Shown: piece after piece, positions 7,420 through 14,743 of the stretch
How positions within the stretch are numbered: the stretch's first letter is position 1
How the letters are laid out: the number at the start of each line of letters is the position of its first letter
Virus record (IMG/VR): IMGVR_UViG_3300036668_000062
Location: 1 to 21,795 of that record
From: a virus
DNA length: 21,795 bases
Strand: one strand, 5' to 3'
The notes under the pieces: generated by a model
What the model was told of the DNA's origin: nothing
The model's database searches: none
The model's input: the letters and a program-made list of their open reading frames with translations, nothing else
Position numbers and translations under genes: made by a program

Positions 7420-9341
7420 TGGACTTCAGCAAATTATCGGATGACGATTTAAAAGCTATTGCGAGCAACAACTTTCAAGGTATGTCTGATGATGGTTTGC
7501 GTATGCTGTCTGGCTCAGCAGAAGTCCCGCAAGGCACACCTATGGGGCAAGAGATTGTCGTGACACCGCAGGGTGCAAGCGTTGAGGGTAAACCCGTACA
7601 ACAAGAAAACCTTGGTTTGCCACAACGTTCGATAGCTGAAGACATTGGTCGCCAATTAGGTTTAACTGCTCGAGCAGGGGTTACAGGTTTATCAGCGTTG
7701 CCAACTATGGCAGCAGATGCGCTGAACTTAGGATTGAATTTTTTGCCGGGCGTGAATATACAGCCTGCATCGAAGTCTTTGCAACAGCTAATGAATTCTC
7801 TAAATTTACCTCAACCTGAAACGGCAACTGAGCGCGTATCACAAGATATTGCTTCAGCCATGTCAGGTGTAGGCGGGGCTGTAAAATTAGCGTCAAGGTT
7901 GCCACAACAAATGGCAGCACCATTTGTTAATAATGCTGGTCTACAAACTGCGGGTGCAGCGAGTGGCTCTTTAGCCTCTGGTGTTGCGCGTGAAAATGAT
8001 GCAAGTCCAATAACACAGGCTTTATCTGCCTTGTTAATTGGTTCGCTTGCACCGACCACAGCAACCACAGCCGTGGCACGCACAGCAGAGGGCGTAAAAC
8101 GCTTAGTACAGCCATTTACTCAAGGTGGCCGAGAAAAGGTCACAGGCGAGGTTCTGCGGTCTTTAGCACGCAATCCTGATGAGGCCGCAAAAGTTGCTCA
8201 ATCGTACACGACATCAATAAAAGGTTATCAACCTACAACCGCACAAGCAACGCGAGATGTCGGATTAGTCGCTGCGGAAACGCCTATACGTGCGTTAGAC
8301 ACTACTGGCAGATTTGCTGAACAGGCAAGCGTGGCCAACCAAGCACGCATAAGCATACTAGATAGAATGGCAAAAGACGAAGACGCTGTATTGAAAGCGT
8401 TAACTAAACGTGAAGAGGTTACTGCACCGTTACGAGAGCAGTCATTTGCTCAGTCAGTAGTAACGCCAGAAATGTTTAAATCGGCAGTTACATTGACGGT
8501 CGGTAAGGTGGCTAACAATATTGCCAATTCACCCTCTGGTAAGCGTGAAACAGTTATAAACGTTATTGATGATTCGGTCAGAATGATTCAGCGTGCTAAT
8601 ACGCCACAAGATTTGTATGAGATACGCAAAGACTTAAGAGCAGCCGCTCAGGGTTTGTTAGACAAGTCTGGTTCAGGTGGGCCAAGCGCAGGGTCTTTTA
8701 AGGTAGCAAAAAACGAATTAAACCAAATTATTCGTGCGGTTGATGATGCGATTGAAGCGGCAGCGCCAGGCTATAAAAACTACTTGGACAAGTATTCAAA
8801 ACTGAGTAAAGGTATTGAGAGCATGGAAGCGGCTCAAACTTTTAGAAATAAGGTTTTGACCACTACGCCAGACCCCATGAATGCGGGTAACTTTTTAATA
8901 TCACAACCTGCATTTGCTAGAACTATTCGTAACTTGGAATCTACTAAATCCCTTAAAGGTTTATCAAAACCACAAATTTCTGTTTTGAAAAATGTGTCTA
9001 AAGACTTAGACGAGGGCGTACTTAATCGTGCGACAAAAGTGCCGGGTTCGGATACATTTAAAAATATGTCGACTGCCAACGTGATCGGTGGAATTATTGG
9101 TAAACAATTATTTGGTGAAGTTAGTCCTTTATTGCAAAAAATTAGTTTACCCATGAACTGGCTTTATAACGGCACAGATGATGCTATTCGTGAGCTAATT
9201 GTTTCTTCTATGCTTGACCCTAAATTAGCAAGTAGATTGATGGCGAACGCGACTCAAACTACAATGGAAACAATAGGCAAAGAACTTCAACGCAAGGCTC
9301 TTACGATGGGCTTTGGAGCAACATTCGGAATAGGTCAATAA
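7419..9341 (+). CDS. Large internal virion / DNA ejection protein
   Basis: A 640-residue protein, the largest in the window. The N-terminus carries a twice-repeated short helical motif (KLSDDDLKAIAS, then MSDDGLRMLSG) also seen in P22-type injected proteins. Hydrophobic Ala/Gly segments follow at roughly residues 90-125 and 145-220, then a long charged helical body and a C-terminus ending GFGATFGIGQ. It is probably ejected with the genome. I see no lytic transglycosylase or peptidase motif. Confidence 0.7.
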   Translation: MDFSKLSDDDLKAIASNNFQGMSDDGLRMLSGSAEVPQGTPMGQEIVVTPQGASVEGKPVQQENLGLPQRSIAEDIGRQLGLTARAGVTGLSALPTMAADALNLGLNFLPGVNIQPASKSLQQLMNSLNLPQPETATERVSQDIASAMSGVGGAVKLASRLPQQMAAPFVNNAGLQTAGAASGSLASGVARENDASPITQALSALLIGSLAPTTATTAVARTAEGVKRLVQPFTQGGREKVTGEVLRSLARNPDEAAKVAQSYTTSIKGYQPTTAQATRDVGLVAAETPIRALDTTGRFAEQASVANQARISILDRMAKDEDAVLKALTKREEVTAPLREQSFAQSVVTPEMFKSAVTLTVGKVANNIANSPSGKRETVINVIDDSVRMIQRANTPQDLYEIRKDLRAAAQGLLDKSGSGGPSAGSFKVAKNELNQIIRAVDDAIEAAAPGYKNYLDKYSKLSKGIESMEAAQTFRNKVLTTTPDPMNAGNFLISQPAFARTIRNLESTKSLKGLSKPQISVLKNVSKDLDEGVLNRATKVPGSDTFKNMSTANVIGGIIGKQLFGEVSPLLQKISLPMNWLYNGTDDAIRELIVSSMLDPKLASRLMANATQTTMETIGKELQRKALTMGFGATFGIGQ

Positions 9342-9342
9342 A

Positions 9343-10113
9343 ATGGCAAAGATTAAAATCTCGCAGTTTGATACAGACCCAGCAAATAACACAGATATCG
9401 ATGGAATTAACTTAGCCGAGGGCATGGCTCCCGGTCTTGTCAACAATGCTATTCGCACGTTGATGGCACAGCTAAAAAATCAGTTGACTGGCACAGACGA
9501 TGATGACCGCACAATCGGTGGCAATCTTACAGTTGATGGTACGTCTACGTTCACTAATGCGGTCACTATTAGTGGCAGAATAGCTGATGCGTTCCCATCT
9601 GGCACAAAAATGCTGTTTAACCAAACTTCTGCACCTGTTGGCTGGGTTAAAGATACAACGCACGATAATAAGGCTTTGCGAGTTGTAAGTGGCACTGCTG
9701 GCACAGGTGGCTCAATAGCATTTACCACAGCGTTTGCAAGTCAAAACGTTGGTGATACTACATTAACAGCATCTCAAATACCAAGCCACACGCATACGTT
9801 TTCAGGTTCAGGTACGACTGGTAATGCTGGTAGTCATACTCATAGCGTTACTGACCCATCGCACAGCCATGGGAATGTGCCATTACAAATGACTGACCCA
9901 GATAGAGGTACAGGATCAAGTTTGTTTTCAATTGATAACATTGGTAATACTAATTCCGCAACCACTGGAATATCTATAAACGGTGTAGGCGACCACGCGC
10001 ACAGTGTTTCAATTTCGGGAACAACAGGTGCTCTAGGCGGTGGCACAGCACACAGCCATACTATAAACCTAGCCGTTCAATACGTTGACGTTATTATCTG
10101 CACAAAATCATAA
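9343..10113 (+). CDS. Tail fibre / collar-domain protein with HxH metal-binding repeats
   Basis: A 256-residue protein. The N-terminal ~80 residues match the start of many podoviral tail proteins (KISQFDTDPANNTDIDGINLAEG, then a TVDGTSTF beta-helix-like stretch). PSGTKMLFNQTSAPVGWVK at 86-104 is a tail-collar signature. The C-terminal half holds five HxH motifs (about residues 149, 165, 174, 218 and 238) in Gly/Ser/Thr spacers, the pattern that binds metal in T4 gp12-type fibre tips. It is likely a trimeric receptor-binding or fibre protein. It shows no similarity to the DGR variable repeat. Confidence 0.85.
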   Translation: MAKIKISQFDTDPANNTDIDGINLAEGMAPGLVNNAIRTLMAQLKNQLTGTDDDDRTIGGNLTVDGTSTFTNAVTISGRIADAFPSGTKMLFNQTSAPVGWVKDTTHDNKALRVVSGTAGTGGSIAFTTAFASQNVGDTTLTASQIPSHTHTFSGSGTTGNAGSHTHSVTDPSHSHGNVPLQMTDPDRGTGSSLFSIDNIGNTNSATTGISINGVGDHAHSVSISGTTGALGGGTAHSHTINLAVQYVDVIICTKS

Positions 10114-10394
10114 TGAAAATTGAATCTAAAGCCAATTGCCCGCTAGACAACTTTAACCCGTGTCGGCAGCTAGATTGCGCTTGGTTCACTCAATTGCGTG
10201 GCAATAACCCAAATACGGGTGAGCCGATAGACGAGTGGGGTTGCGCTATTGCATGGATACCAGTTTTACTTATTGAAAACTCTCAACAGCAAAGAAGCAC
10301 GGGCGCTGCGGTGGAGTCATTTAGAAACGAGATGACAAAAGCTAACACACAAACGGCTGATCTTATTAATGCTCAACAGAAACTTTTGGGGTAA
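10113..10394 (+). CDS. Cysteine-containing phage hypothetical protein
   Basis: A 93-residue protein starting in the previous stop (TAATG). The first half holds four Cys (residues 9, 17, 22 and 43) around NFNPCRQLDCAWFTQLRG and EWGCAIAWIPVLLIEN, then a Gln-rich polar helix. This compact Cys/Trp-rich architecture is, as I recall, conserved in phages directly upstream of lysis genes, but no function is known to me. The Cys could bind metal. Confidence 0.75.
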   Translation: MKIESKANCPLDNFNPCRQLDCAWFTQLRGNNPNTGEPIDEWGCAIAWIPVLLIENSQQQRSTGAAVESFRNEMTKANTQTADLINAQQKLLG

Positions 10395-10397
10395 TAA

Positions 10398-10649
10398 ATG
10401 AGTCAAGAAATATACAATATTGTTTTGGGTTTAGCAGGTACGCTTGGCGGGTGGTGGCTAAAAGTGATGTGGGATTCTTTGAAAGAATTGCAATCTGCTG
10501 ACAAAGATTTGACCGAAAAAGTTAGCCGTATTGAAGTTTTAGTTGCGGGCAACTATGTTAAGCGCGAAGAATTTGAACGCGCGTTAGAAAGAATATTTGT
10601 CAAACTCGATAATATCGAAATTAAGATTGACGCCAAGGCTGACAAATGA
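10398..10649 (+). CDS. Small membrane-anchored coiled-coil protein, lysis region
   Basis: An 83-residue protein with one N-terminal hydrophobic segment (residues ~5-25, IVLGLAGTLGGWWLKVMW) followed by a charged coiled coil (ELQSADKDLTEKVSRIEVL, then ERALERIFVKLDNIEIKID). It is translationally coupled to the holin by ATGA. Similar one-helix plus coiled-coil proteins sit in phage lysis cassettes and may assist or antagonise holin, but this is inferred from position. Confidence 0.75.
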   Translation: MSQEIYNIVLGLAGTLGGWWLKVMWDSLKELQSADKDLTEKVSRIEVLVAGNYVKREEFERALERIFVKLDNIEIKIDAKADK

Positions 10650-10915
10650 AACTGGTAGAAAATTCAAAAGACTGGTCGAAGTGGTGGTCGGTGCGGTTCT
10701 CAATTATTGGTGGCGCAATATTAACTTTACTGGAGGTATATCCAAATGTGGTCGCAACTGTTATCCAAACTCTTCCAGACGCAATCACCGACCAAATTGG
10801 AACAGATATCCTTAAAGTCATCGGAATCGTCTGCATCATTGCCTCACCAATCGCCCGTGTCATTAAGCAATCAAGACTGGATAAGCCAAGCGACAAAACA
10901 AATCACGAGGCATGA
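10646..10915 (+). CDS. Putative holin
   Basis: An 89-residue protein with two hydrophobic segments (about residues 18-40 and 55-74) joined by a short loop, a polar N-terminus with WSKWWSVRFS and a charged C-terminus (KQSRLDKPSDKTNHEA). This is typical of small two-helix phage holins that permeabilise the inner membrane for endolysin. It begins in an ATGA overlap with the upstream gene, and the endolysin start lies inside it. Confidence 0.75.
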   Translation: MKLVENSKDWSKWWSVRFSIIGGAILTLLEVYPNVVATVIQTLPDAITDQIGTDILKVIGIVCIIASPIARVIKQSRLDKPSDKTNHEA

Positions 10916-11309
10916 GGGCGAGGTACTTCACGCTTACGATGACCACTTAGGATTTGCCACTATTGGTGTGGGCAGGCTAATTGACAAGCGCAAAGGTGGT
11001 AATATCACGCATGATGAAGCCCAGTATTTGCTGAACAATGACATCACTACACGTGTAGAATCCTTACAAGCAAAGCTGCCTTGGTTTGATGGTCTCTCTG
11101 ACGTGCGTAAAGGCGTACTGTTGAACATGAGCTTCCAGTTGGGTATAACAGGACTACTTGGCTTTGGTCGCACCTTAGAGATGGTTAAAATGGGTGACTA
11201 TGATAACGCTGCTGACAATATGCTTAAAAGCAAATGGGCGCAACAAACGCCTGCTAGAGCGAACGAGTTGGCTAATCAAATGAGAACAAACACATGGCAA
11301 TCTGGCTAA
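10746..11309 (+). CDS. Endolysin, T4-type lysozyme (glycoside hydrolase family 24)
   Basis: A muramidase that cleaves peptidoglycan at lysis. RHEGEVLHAYDDHLGFATIGVG places E57, D66 and T72 at the same spacing as T4 lysozyme E11, D20 and T26. The domain continues to the TW motif near the C-terminus. The start at ATG 10746 has a good Shine-Dalgarno (TGGAGGT, nine bases before) and gives a 45-residue Ser-rich leader (MWSQLLSKLF...) before the domain, read from inside the holin gene. A later start at GTG 10857 lacks a ribosome site. No cleavable signal peptide is evident, consistent with holin-dependent release. Confidence 0.9.
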   Translation: MWSQLLSKLFQTQSPTKLEQISLKSSESSASLPHQSPVSLSNQDWISQATKQITRHEGEVLHAYDDHLGFATIGVGRLIDKRKGGNITHDEAQYLLNNDITTRVESLQAKLPWFDGLSDVRKGVLLNMSFQLGITGLLGFGRTLEMVKMGDYDNAADNMLKSKWAQQTPARANELANQMRTNTWQSG

Positions 11310-11530
11310 AGTTTAAGGTCTATATTATTGGACTAGTTGCCGTGTTTACCGCAGCACTCTCAATCTATTTTGTAGGGCGCAGTCATGGCGGACAAGCTGA
11401 AAGCGAGGCACGAGATGAATCAGACAGAAAACAAGCACGCAAGATTGAAGATAGTGCCGACAATGCTCGCACTATTACTGGCGACCCAGTTAAGCGGTTG
11501 TCAAAACACGGGCGGATACGTTCAGACTGA
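11294..11530 (+). CDS. Putative i-spanin (Rz-like)
   Basis: A 78-residue protein with an N-terminal membrane anchor (residues ~7-27, FKVYIIGLVAVFTAALSIYFVG) and a charged periplasmic tail (ESEARDESDRKQARKIED). It is the inner-membrane half of a spanin pair that fuses inner and outer membranes in Gram-negative lysis. It overlaps the lysozyme by 16 bases, and a lipoprotein frame is nested out of phase. The coiled coil is short compared with lambda Rz (153 residues), so it is an unusually small member. Confidence 0.7.
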   Translation: MAIWLKFKVYIIGLVAVFTAALSIYFVGRSHGGQAESEARDESDRKQARKIEDSADNARTITGDPVKRLSKHGRIRSD

Positions 11531-11651
11531 GCGTAGCATTTGCAGGGAGCTTGCGCGTGACTTGCCGACTTACAGCACAAAAGATACGCCCGCAACTCTC
11601 GAATCGGGCGCACGGTTTATAGACGTTTTTTATGCGGTTTGTCCTAATTGA
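11415..11651 (+). CDS. Putative o-spanin lipoprotein (Rz1-like)
   Basis: A 78-residue protein with a lipoprotein signal: basic start, hydrophobic IVPTMLALLLATQ and lipobox LSGC with Cys at about residue 29. The mature part would sit on the outer membrane and contact the i-spanin. ATG 11415 has a GAGG six bases upstream and is preferred over an in-frame ATG at 11385. It starts inside the i-spanin gene in another frame and runs 121 bases past it. It is not Pro-rich like lambda Rz1 and carries two more Cys near its middle and end, so its identity rests on the lipobox and position. Confidence 0.7.
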   Translation: MNQTENKHARLKIVPTMLALLLATQLSGCQNTGGYVQTERSICRELARDLPTYSTKDTPATLESGARFIDVFYAVCPN

Positions 11652-11653
11652 TA

Positions 11654-11761
11654 ATGGCGACAAGAGTAACAACCCACACGAGAACATTTATAAATATTAT
11701 TGTGGCTAGAAAGTGTAAGCGATTCAATGATTTTTTTCCTTTAGTTTTGCTTCTATCATAG
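11654..11761 (+). CDS. Possible 35-residue protein at the convergent junction
   Basis: An open frame of 35 codons, MATRVTTHTRTFINIIVARK and onward, begins three bases after the o-spanin stop. Its last third overlaps, antisense, the 3' end of the leftward gene ending at 11724. The first 25 residues are basic and coherent. The end (DFFPLVLLLS) is read from the antisense of that gene and may be fortuitous. No convincing terminator hairpin is seen in this junction on either strand. Confidence 0.3.
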   Translation: MATRVTTHTRTFINIIVARKCKRFNDFFPLVLLLS

Positions 11762-12344
11762 ACATTTGTTTAATAATTGTTGCGGATGAGTTGTATATCT
11801 TAAAAAATTCTTCTTTAGTTAGCCCGACCCATTCGCGCTTTGGTGGTGCTGTGTATAGATCAACGCCCCCTTTAGGGTAAGACCCTTTTGGGTAAACTAA
11901 AATGTGGCTGTAGTCATCTGAAATAAATCCCTGCAAATCATTGCTTTCAACAGGTTCTTGGCTTTCTGCATCTGACATTTCTTCTCCTTTAAGAACTTCT
12001 TGAATGCGTTGATACAACTGATGTCGCGTGAAGTTATCTTCTTGTCTGACATCCCACCCAGCGTATCTCATCTCCGTTTCTGCGTGTCTTAGTATTGCGT
12101 ACAGTAAATCATTGTCTGCTGAGAAGGCGTCCATCATGTCGCGGTAGGAATCGCACTCGTCTTTCATTTGTTCCAACTCAGAGTATTTAACCGCCCCAAC
12201 GGGTTCTTGGCTTTCTGATTGTTCAGGAAGCGGGTCAACAAGACCTATGATTTTACTCATGGCTTCTTTTCGGCTTATTCCATCCGGAGGCAAATAATCG
12301 CACACGACTTTTAAAATAGCCTCAAGTCTTTCTCTGTCGGTCAT
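11724..12344 (-). CDS. Phage early-region hypothetical protein
   Basis: A 206-residue acidic, helical protein, the last gene of the leftward operon. It contains a SQEPVGAVKYSELEQMKDE segment, a long helical middle and LYTAPPKREWVGLTKEEFFK near the end. LYTAPP followed by a helix is a segment I recall from several small phage proteins of unknown function. SESQEPVGAV at 50-60 and a second ESQEPVESND near residue 128 look like an internal duplication. It overlaps the preceding gene by four bases (ATGA). Confidence 0.75.
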   Translation of the reverse strand: MTDRERLEAILKVVCDYLPPDGISRKEAMSKIIGLVDPLPEQSESQEPVGAVKYSELEQMKDECDSYRDMMDAFSADNDLLYAILRHAETEMRYAGWDVRQEDNFTRHQLYQRIQEVLKGEEMSDAESQEPVESNDLQGFISDDYSHILVYPKGSYPKGGVDLYTAPPKREWVGLTKEEFFKIYNSSATIIKQMSMIEAKLKEKNH

Positions 12345-12514
12345 GTGTTTAGCTCCCTGAGTCGTTCAGATATTTCTTTTTGCTTGCGCTCCGATACTAA
12401 ATCGAAGTTGCTACCACATATACAAACATAACTCCCTGCGTTGTGACTCGCATATCGGTCAAAGCCGTGCAGAACTTTAGGGTTTGGGTCACAGGGTTCG
12501 CTTGGGTCGTTCAT
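12341..12514 (-). CDS. 57-residue hypothetical protein with a CxC motif
   Basis: Read leftward from ATG 12514: MNDPSEPCDPNPKVLHGFDR and onward, ending SERLRELNT. Both ends overlap neighbours by ATGA, which strongly supports a real coding gene despite its size. Cys at residue 8 and the pair CIC at about 32-34 could bind a metal. Function unknown. Confidence 0.75.
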   Translation of the reverse strand: MNDPSEPCDPNPKVLHGFDRYASHNAGSYVCICGSNFDLVSERKQKEISERLRELNT

Positions 12515-12729
12515 TCTTTTTCCCTATATTCAAAGTAATGTGTTGGGTCTAGCGTTGGGTCCATGGAGCTTCCTTTTTTAATGTTGTGCGCTACTTTGTA
12601 GGCTACGCACCTAGCGTATTTTTCGAGAGCATCTTCTGTCAAAATATATTCACCTGTTGAGTGATTAAATGGAAGGCCACTAGCGCTTTCTAGTGCCAGA
12701 GCATAACTGTATGCTGTATTTTTATTCAT
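12511..12729 (-). CDS. Small hypothetical phage protein
   Basis: A 72-residue protein, MNKNTAYSYALALESASGLP and onward, helical in the first two thirds and ending in acidic, aromatic FEYREKE. It overlaps the genes on both sides by four bases in the leftward ATGA chain. No recognised domain. Confidence 0.75.
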   Translation of the reverse strand: MNKNTAYSYALALESASGLPFNHSTGEYILTEDALEKYARCVAYKVAHNIKKGSSMDPTLDPTHYFEYREKE

Positions 12730-12992
12730 TCTTCTACTCCAAAATTTGATTTAATCTGCTGTTCTATTTCATTAAAAATAGCTAAGGCTAAATCTTTATC
12801 CATAATCTTGTGTGAGTTTTTTTCGTGGCACCAGCCTCGAGCAATAGCCCCCAACAATTCTTCCCGGCCTGTACACTCTTTAGCAACCATCTCTGCAAAC
12901 TGTTCCAATTCTTTGCCATCAGATACCACATACATTTCGTCAAATTTAGGAAATCCTGCCTCAAGAATTAACTCTTTTATTCGTTTGTTCAT
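12726..12992 (-). CDS. Hypothetical phage protein, helical
   Basis: An 88-residue protein: MNKRIKELILEAGFPKFDEM, then a segment with one Cys (ECTGREELLGAIARGWCHEKN) and DKDLALAIFNEIEQQI. The pattern REELxxAIARGWCxxKNxxKxMDxDLAxAI is one I recall among phage hypothetical proteins. Its start follows the frame-broken mini gene at 12989-13064, and its end overlaps the next gene by ATGA. Confidence 0.75.
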   Translation of the reverse strand: MNKRIKELILEAGFPKFDEMYVVSDGKELEQFAEMVAKECTGREELLGAIARGWCHEKNSHKIMDKDLALAIFNEIEQQIKSNFGVEE

Positions 12993-13064
12993 TTCGCCTC
13001 CTGTTTTATTGGGCTGCCCTGCTCATCTAGCCAAAAAGGCCAAGGTGCGACAGGTTGCGTTCAT
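12989..13064 (-). pseudogene. Frame-broken mini gene (about 24 codons)
   Basis: Directly after the stop of the upstream gene, in the same frame, 23 codons stay open: TQPVAPWPFWLDEQGSPIKQ followed by EAK and a stop that overlaps the next ATG as ATGA. The Trp/Pro-rich text looks like real protein, but no start codon exists in this frame. An ATG at 13064 starts in the wrong frame and hits a stop after 13 codons. The sequence GCGAAATGAAC (leftward strand) occurs at both ends, 72 bases apart. I infer either a small gene broken by a 1-2 base indel near its start, or a readthrough tail of the upstream gene. Confidence 0.45.
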
Positions 13065-13462
13065 TTCGCTTCCATTATTGCTTGTTTGTTGGCTTCCATC
13101 AACGCTCTGCTGTGTTGCTCTGCGGATTCTTTTGTTAAATGCGTCAATCCAAAATCGCACACTCTACAATCATACGCATCGTTGCGCCACAGTAATGAAT
13201 CCACAAAATGTGCCGAAGCTATCCAATATTTTTGACCTGACTTCATTAAAGATGAATCGCTTACAGGGGCGGGAAATTTAACCCCTGCTAACTCGCACAT
13301 CTTGGTTGGTGGGCTAGTAGGCTTGTCACCAACTGCGTAAATGTTGTCTTGGTTGATGACGAGCGTTTCTTCCCAAACGTGGCAGTAACGACTCCAATAC
13401 CATAACTGTTGACTTGTGTCGTCAAGCCATTGCTTAATAACTTCTGCTTGTGGGTGTTTCAT
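13061..13462 (-). CDS. IKQW-domain phage protein, tandem paralogue 1
   Basis: A 133-residue protein with the N-terminal motif KHPQAEVIKQWLDDT and a C-terminal part carrying MCELAGVKFPAP, then QKYWIAS and FGLTHLTKESAEQHSRAL. The gene immediately upstream shares the same architecture, so the two are tandem duplicates. The N-terminal block alone also opens the third gene of the series. Proteins of this type occur in phage early regions without known function. Start overlaps the neighbour by ATGA, and the stop is followed by an in-frame open tail. Confidence 0.8.
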   Translation of the reverse strand: MKHPQAEVIKQWLDDTSQQLWYWSRYCHVWEETLVINQDNIYAVGDKPTSPPTKMCELAGVKFPAPVSDSSLMKSGQKYWIASAHFVDSLLWRNDAYDCRVCDFGLTHLTKESAEQHSRALMEANKQAIMEAK

Positions 13463-13869
13463 TTTGATTCCTTTATCGTGAGTAGGTTAACTGCCATCAA
13501 CGCTTGGCTGTGTTGGTCTGCGGCTTTTCTTGTTAGGTGAATTAAGCCTGCATCAAGAATTTTACAATCGATAGATTCATCATACCAAGACACAGAATAA
13601 GAATGTCCAGATGCGTCAGCTATAAAGTATAGGGCGTGTTTAGTTAATGCTTTATTGTTTGGCGCAGGAAACTTTACCCCTGCTAACTCGCACATCGTGA
13701 CTGGTGGTGCGGTTGGCTTTATGCCTATTGCGTAACTTAAATTAGGGCAAACAAGCACCTCTTCTAAGTAAGATGCTGACCAAGTTTTTGAATCTGCTAA
13801 CAAAACCCATATGCACTGATCGGTATCCTCAAGCCATTGCTTAATTAGTTCTGCTTGTGGGTGCTTCAT
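13459..13869 (-). CDS. IKQW-domain phage protein, tandem paralogue 2
   Basis: A 136-residue paralogue of the downstream gene. Shared blocks are KHPQAE(L/V)IKQWL, MCELAGVKFPAP, an aromatic middle and GLIHLTRKAADQHSQAL. The central regions have diverged (ASYLEEVLVCPNLSYAIGIK against ETLVINQDNIYAVGDK), so the duplication is not recent. ATGA overlaps on both sides keep the three genes in one translational unit. Function unknown. Confidence 0.8.
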   Translation of the reverse strand: MKHPQAELIKQWLEDTDQCIWVLLADSKTWSASYLEEVLVCPNLSYAIGIKPTAPPVTMCELAGVKFPAPNNKALTKHALYFIADASGHSYSVSWYDESIDCKILDAGLIHLTRKAADQHSQALMAVNLLTIKESK

Positions 13870-14156
13870 AGCTCAAACTCCTTGGCTGACAATGCAATTG
13901 CTTCGATTTTGAAAAACTTAAATTTATCCATCGCTTCTTCGTATGTGTAGTGGTCGATAGTCATGTCAACGTAATCCCCTTGCACGAGTGCGTACCTGTG
14001 CTTAGTAACGATCTTAGGTTTGACTCGATACTTTGTGCCTTTGTGCCATTGGGGGGACTCAACGTAACGCCAATCTTCTTCGTTTTCAAAATAAAACTGA
14101 ATTTCAGCACCGTCAGCCCATTGCTTAATCACATCTGCGTGTTTATGTGGTTTCAT
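13866..14156 (-). CDS. IKQW-domain phage protein, shorter relative
   Basis: A 96-residue protein starting MKPHKHADVIKQWADGAEIQ, the same N-terminal block as the next two genes, but followed by EDWRYVESPQWHKGTKYRVK. This KHADxIKxWADGAEIQ...W....YR form is common among phage hypothetical proteins. It lacks the FPAP...GLxHLT C-terminal part of its neighbours, so it may represent the simpler form of the family. Confidence 0.8.
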   Translation of the reverse strand: MKPHKHADVIKQWADGAEIQFYFENEEDWRYVESPQWHKGTKYRVKPKIVTKHRYALVQGDYVDMTIDHYTYEEAMDKFKFFKIEAIALSAKEFEL

Positions 14157-14581
14157 TATCTTATCCCCTGTATATGTTCCAAATACATTAAATTAACGAC
14201 ACGTTGTTGCTTCATGTTTCTGACAGGTACAAGTGCACGATTAATTGCATCGTAACGCGCACCGATTCCCCTACTCACAATTTCTGCATCGCTTAACTTT
14301 TGAGCTTCAAGTCTGCAAGAAATGGGAAATTCTGCGTCAATTTCGTCTCCGATACTAAACGCAGCAAGTGGTCTAGTACATTTTAATTTCTGCCAACTTG
14401 AAACGTAAATTATTTTATGTTTGCGTAACGTTGCAACTGCTACGTTAATTGCTCGAGCAAGTAAATCGGGCAAATGCTCGCCTATAGATTCTCGAGTTAA
14501 GTTTTTATTTTTCTTCAACAATATTAAAATCTGTGATGCAGCAGAATCCTTTTTTTCAAGGTAATACTCAATATCTCTCAT
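14156..14581 (-). CDS. Putative winged-helix DNA-binding protein
   Basis: A 141-residue protein. Residues ~10-65 (AASQILILLKKNKNLTRESI, then a second helix and VATLRKHKIIYVSSWQK) read as a winged helix-turn-helix. The rest is less conserved and ends with RALVPVRNMKQQ-type basic sequence. ATG 14581 is chosen because it overlaps the stop of the upstream gene (ATGA) and has GGGGG just upstream; an ATG ten codons earlier lies inside that gene. Possibly a regulator of the phage early region. Confidence 0.7.
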   Translation of the reverse strand: MRDIEYYLEKKDSAASQILILLKKNKNLTRESIGEHLPDLLARAINVAVATLRKHKIIYVSSWQKLKCTRPLAAFSIGDEIDAEFPISCRLEAQKLSDAEIVSRGIGARYDAINRALVPVRNMKQQRVVNLMYLEHIQGIR

Positions 14582-14730
14582 AATGCCCCCAAAGATTTGT
14601 AATAAGCCCATTTTTCTTGGTACTCAGGCAACTCACTCGGTGGCACAAAGCCAAGGCGTTTAAACGTTGCTAGCACGTCGGTTGCTGATGCTGGCACGTA
14701 TGCTTTATGATCTTGCGGGTAGTTCAACAT
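14578..14730 (-). CDS. 50-residue phage hypothetical protein
   Basis: Read leftward from ATG 14730: MLNYPQDHKAYVPASATDVL and onward, ending KWAYYKSLGAL. YVPASATDV...RLGFVPPSE..EYQEKWAYY is a pattern I recall from small phage proteins. It is preceded by the strong ribosome element TGGAGAAACCAAATG and followed by an ATGA overlap, so it is almost certainly translated. Confidence 0.8.
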   Translation of the reverse strand: MLNYPQDHKAYVPASATDVLATFKRLGFVPPSELPEYQEKWAYYKSLGAL

Positions 14731-14743
14731 TTGGTTTCTCCAG

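Noticed and set aside
9343-10113. Second DGR target in the collar/fibre gene
   Set aside because: It contains no segment resembling TR 323-436; its repeats are HxH metal-site repeats.
10857-10859. GTG as the endolysin start
   Set aside because: It has no Shine-Dalgarno, whereas ATG 10746 has TGGAGGT at good spacing; kept only as an alternative.
11652-11735. Bidirectional terminator between converging operons
   Set aside because: There is a T-run near 11731-11737 but I could not find a convincing GC-rich stem beside it.
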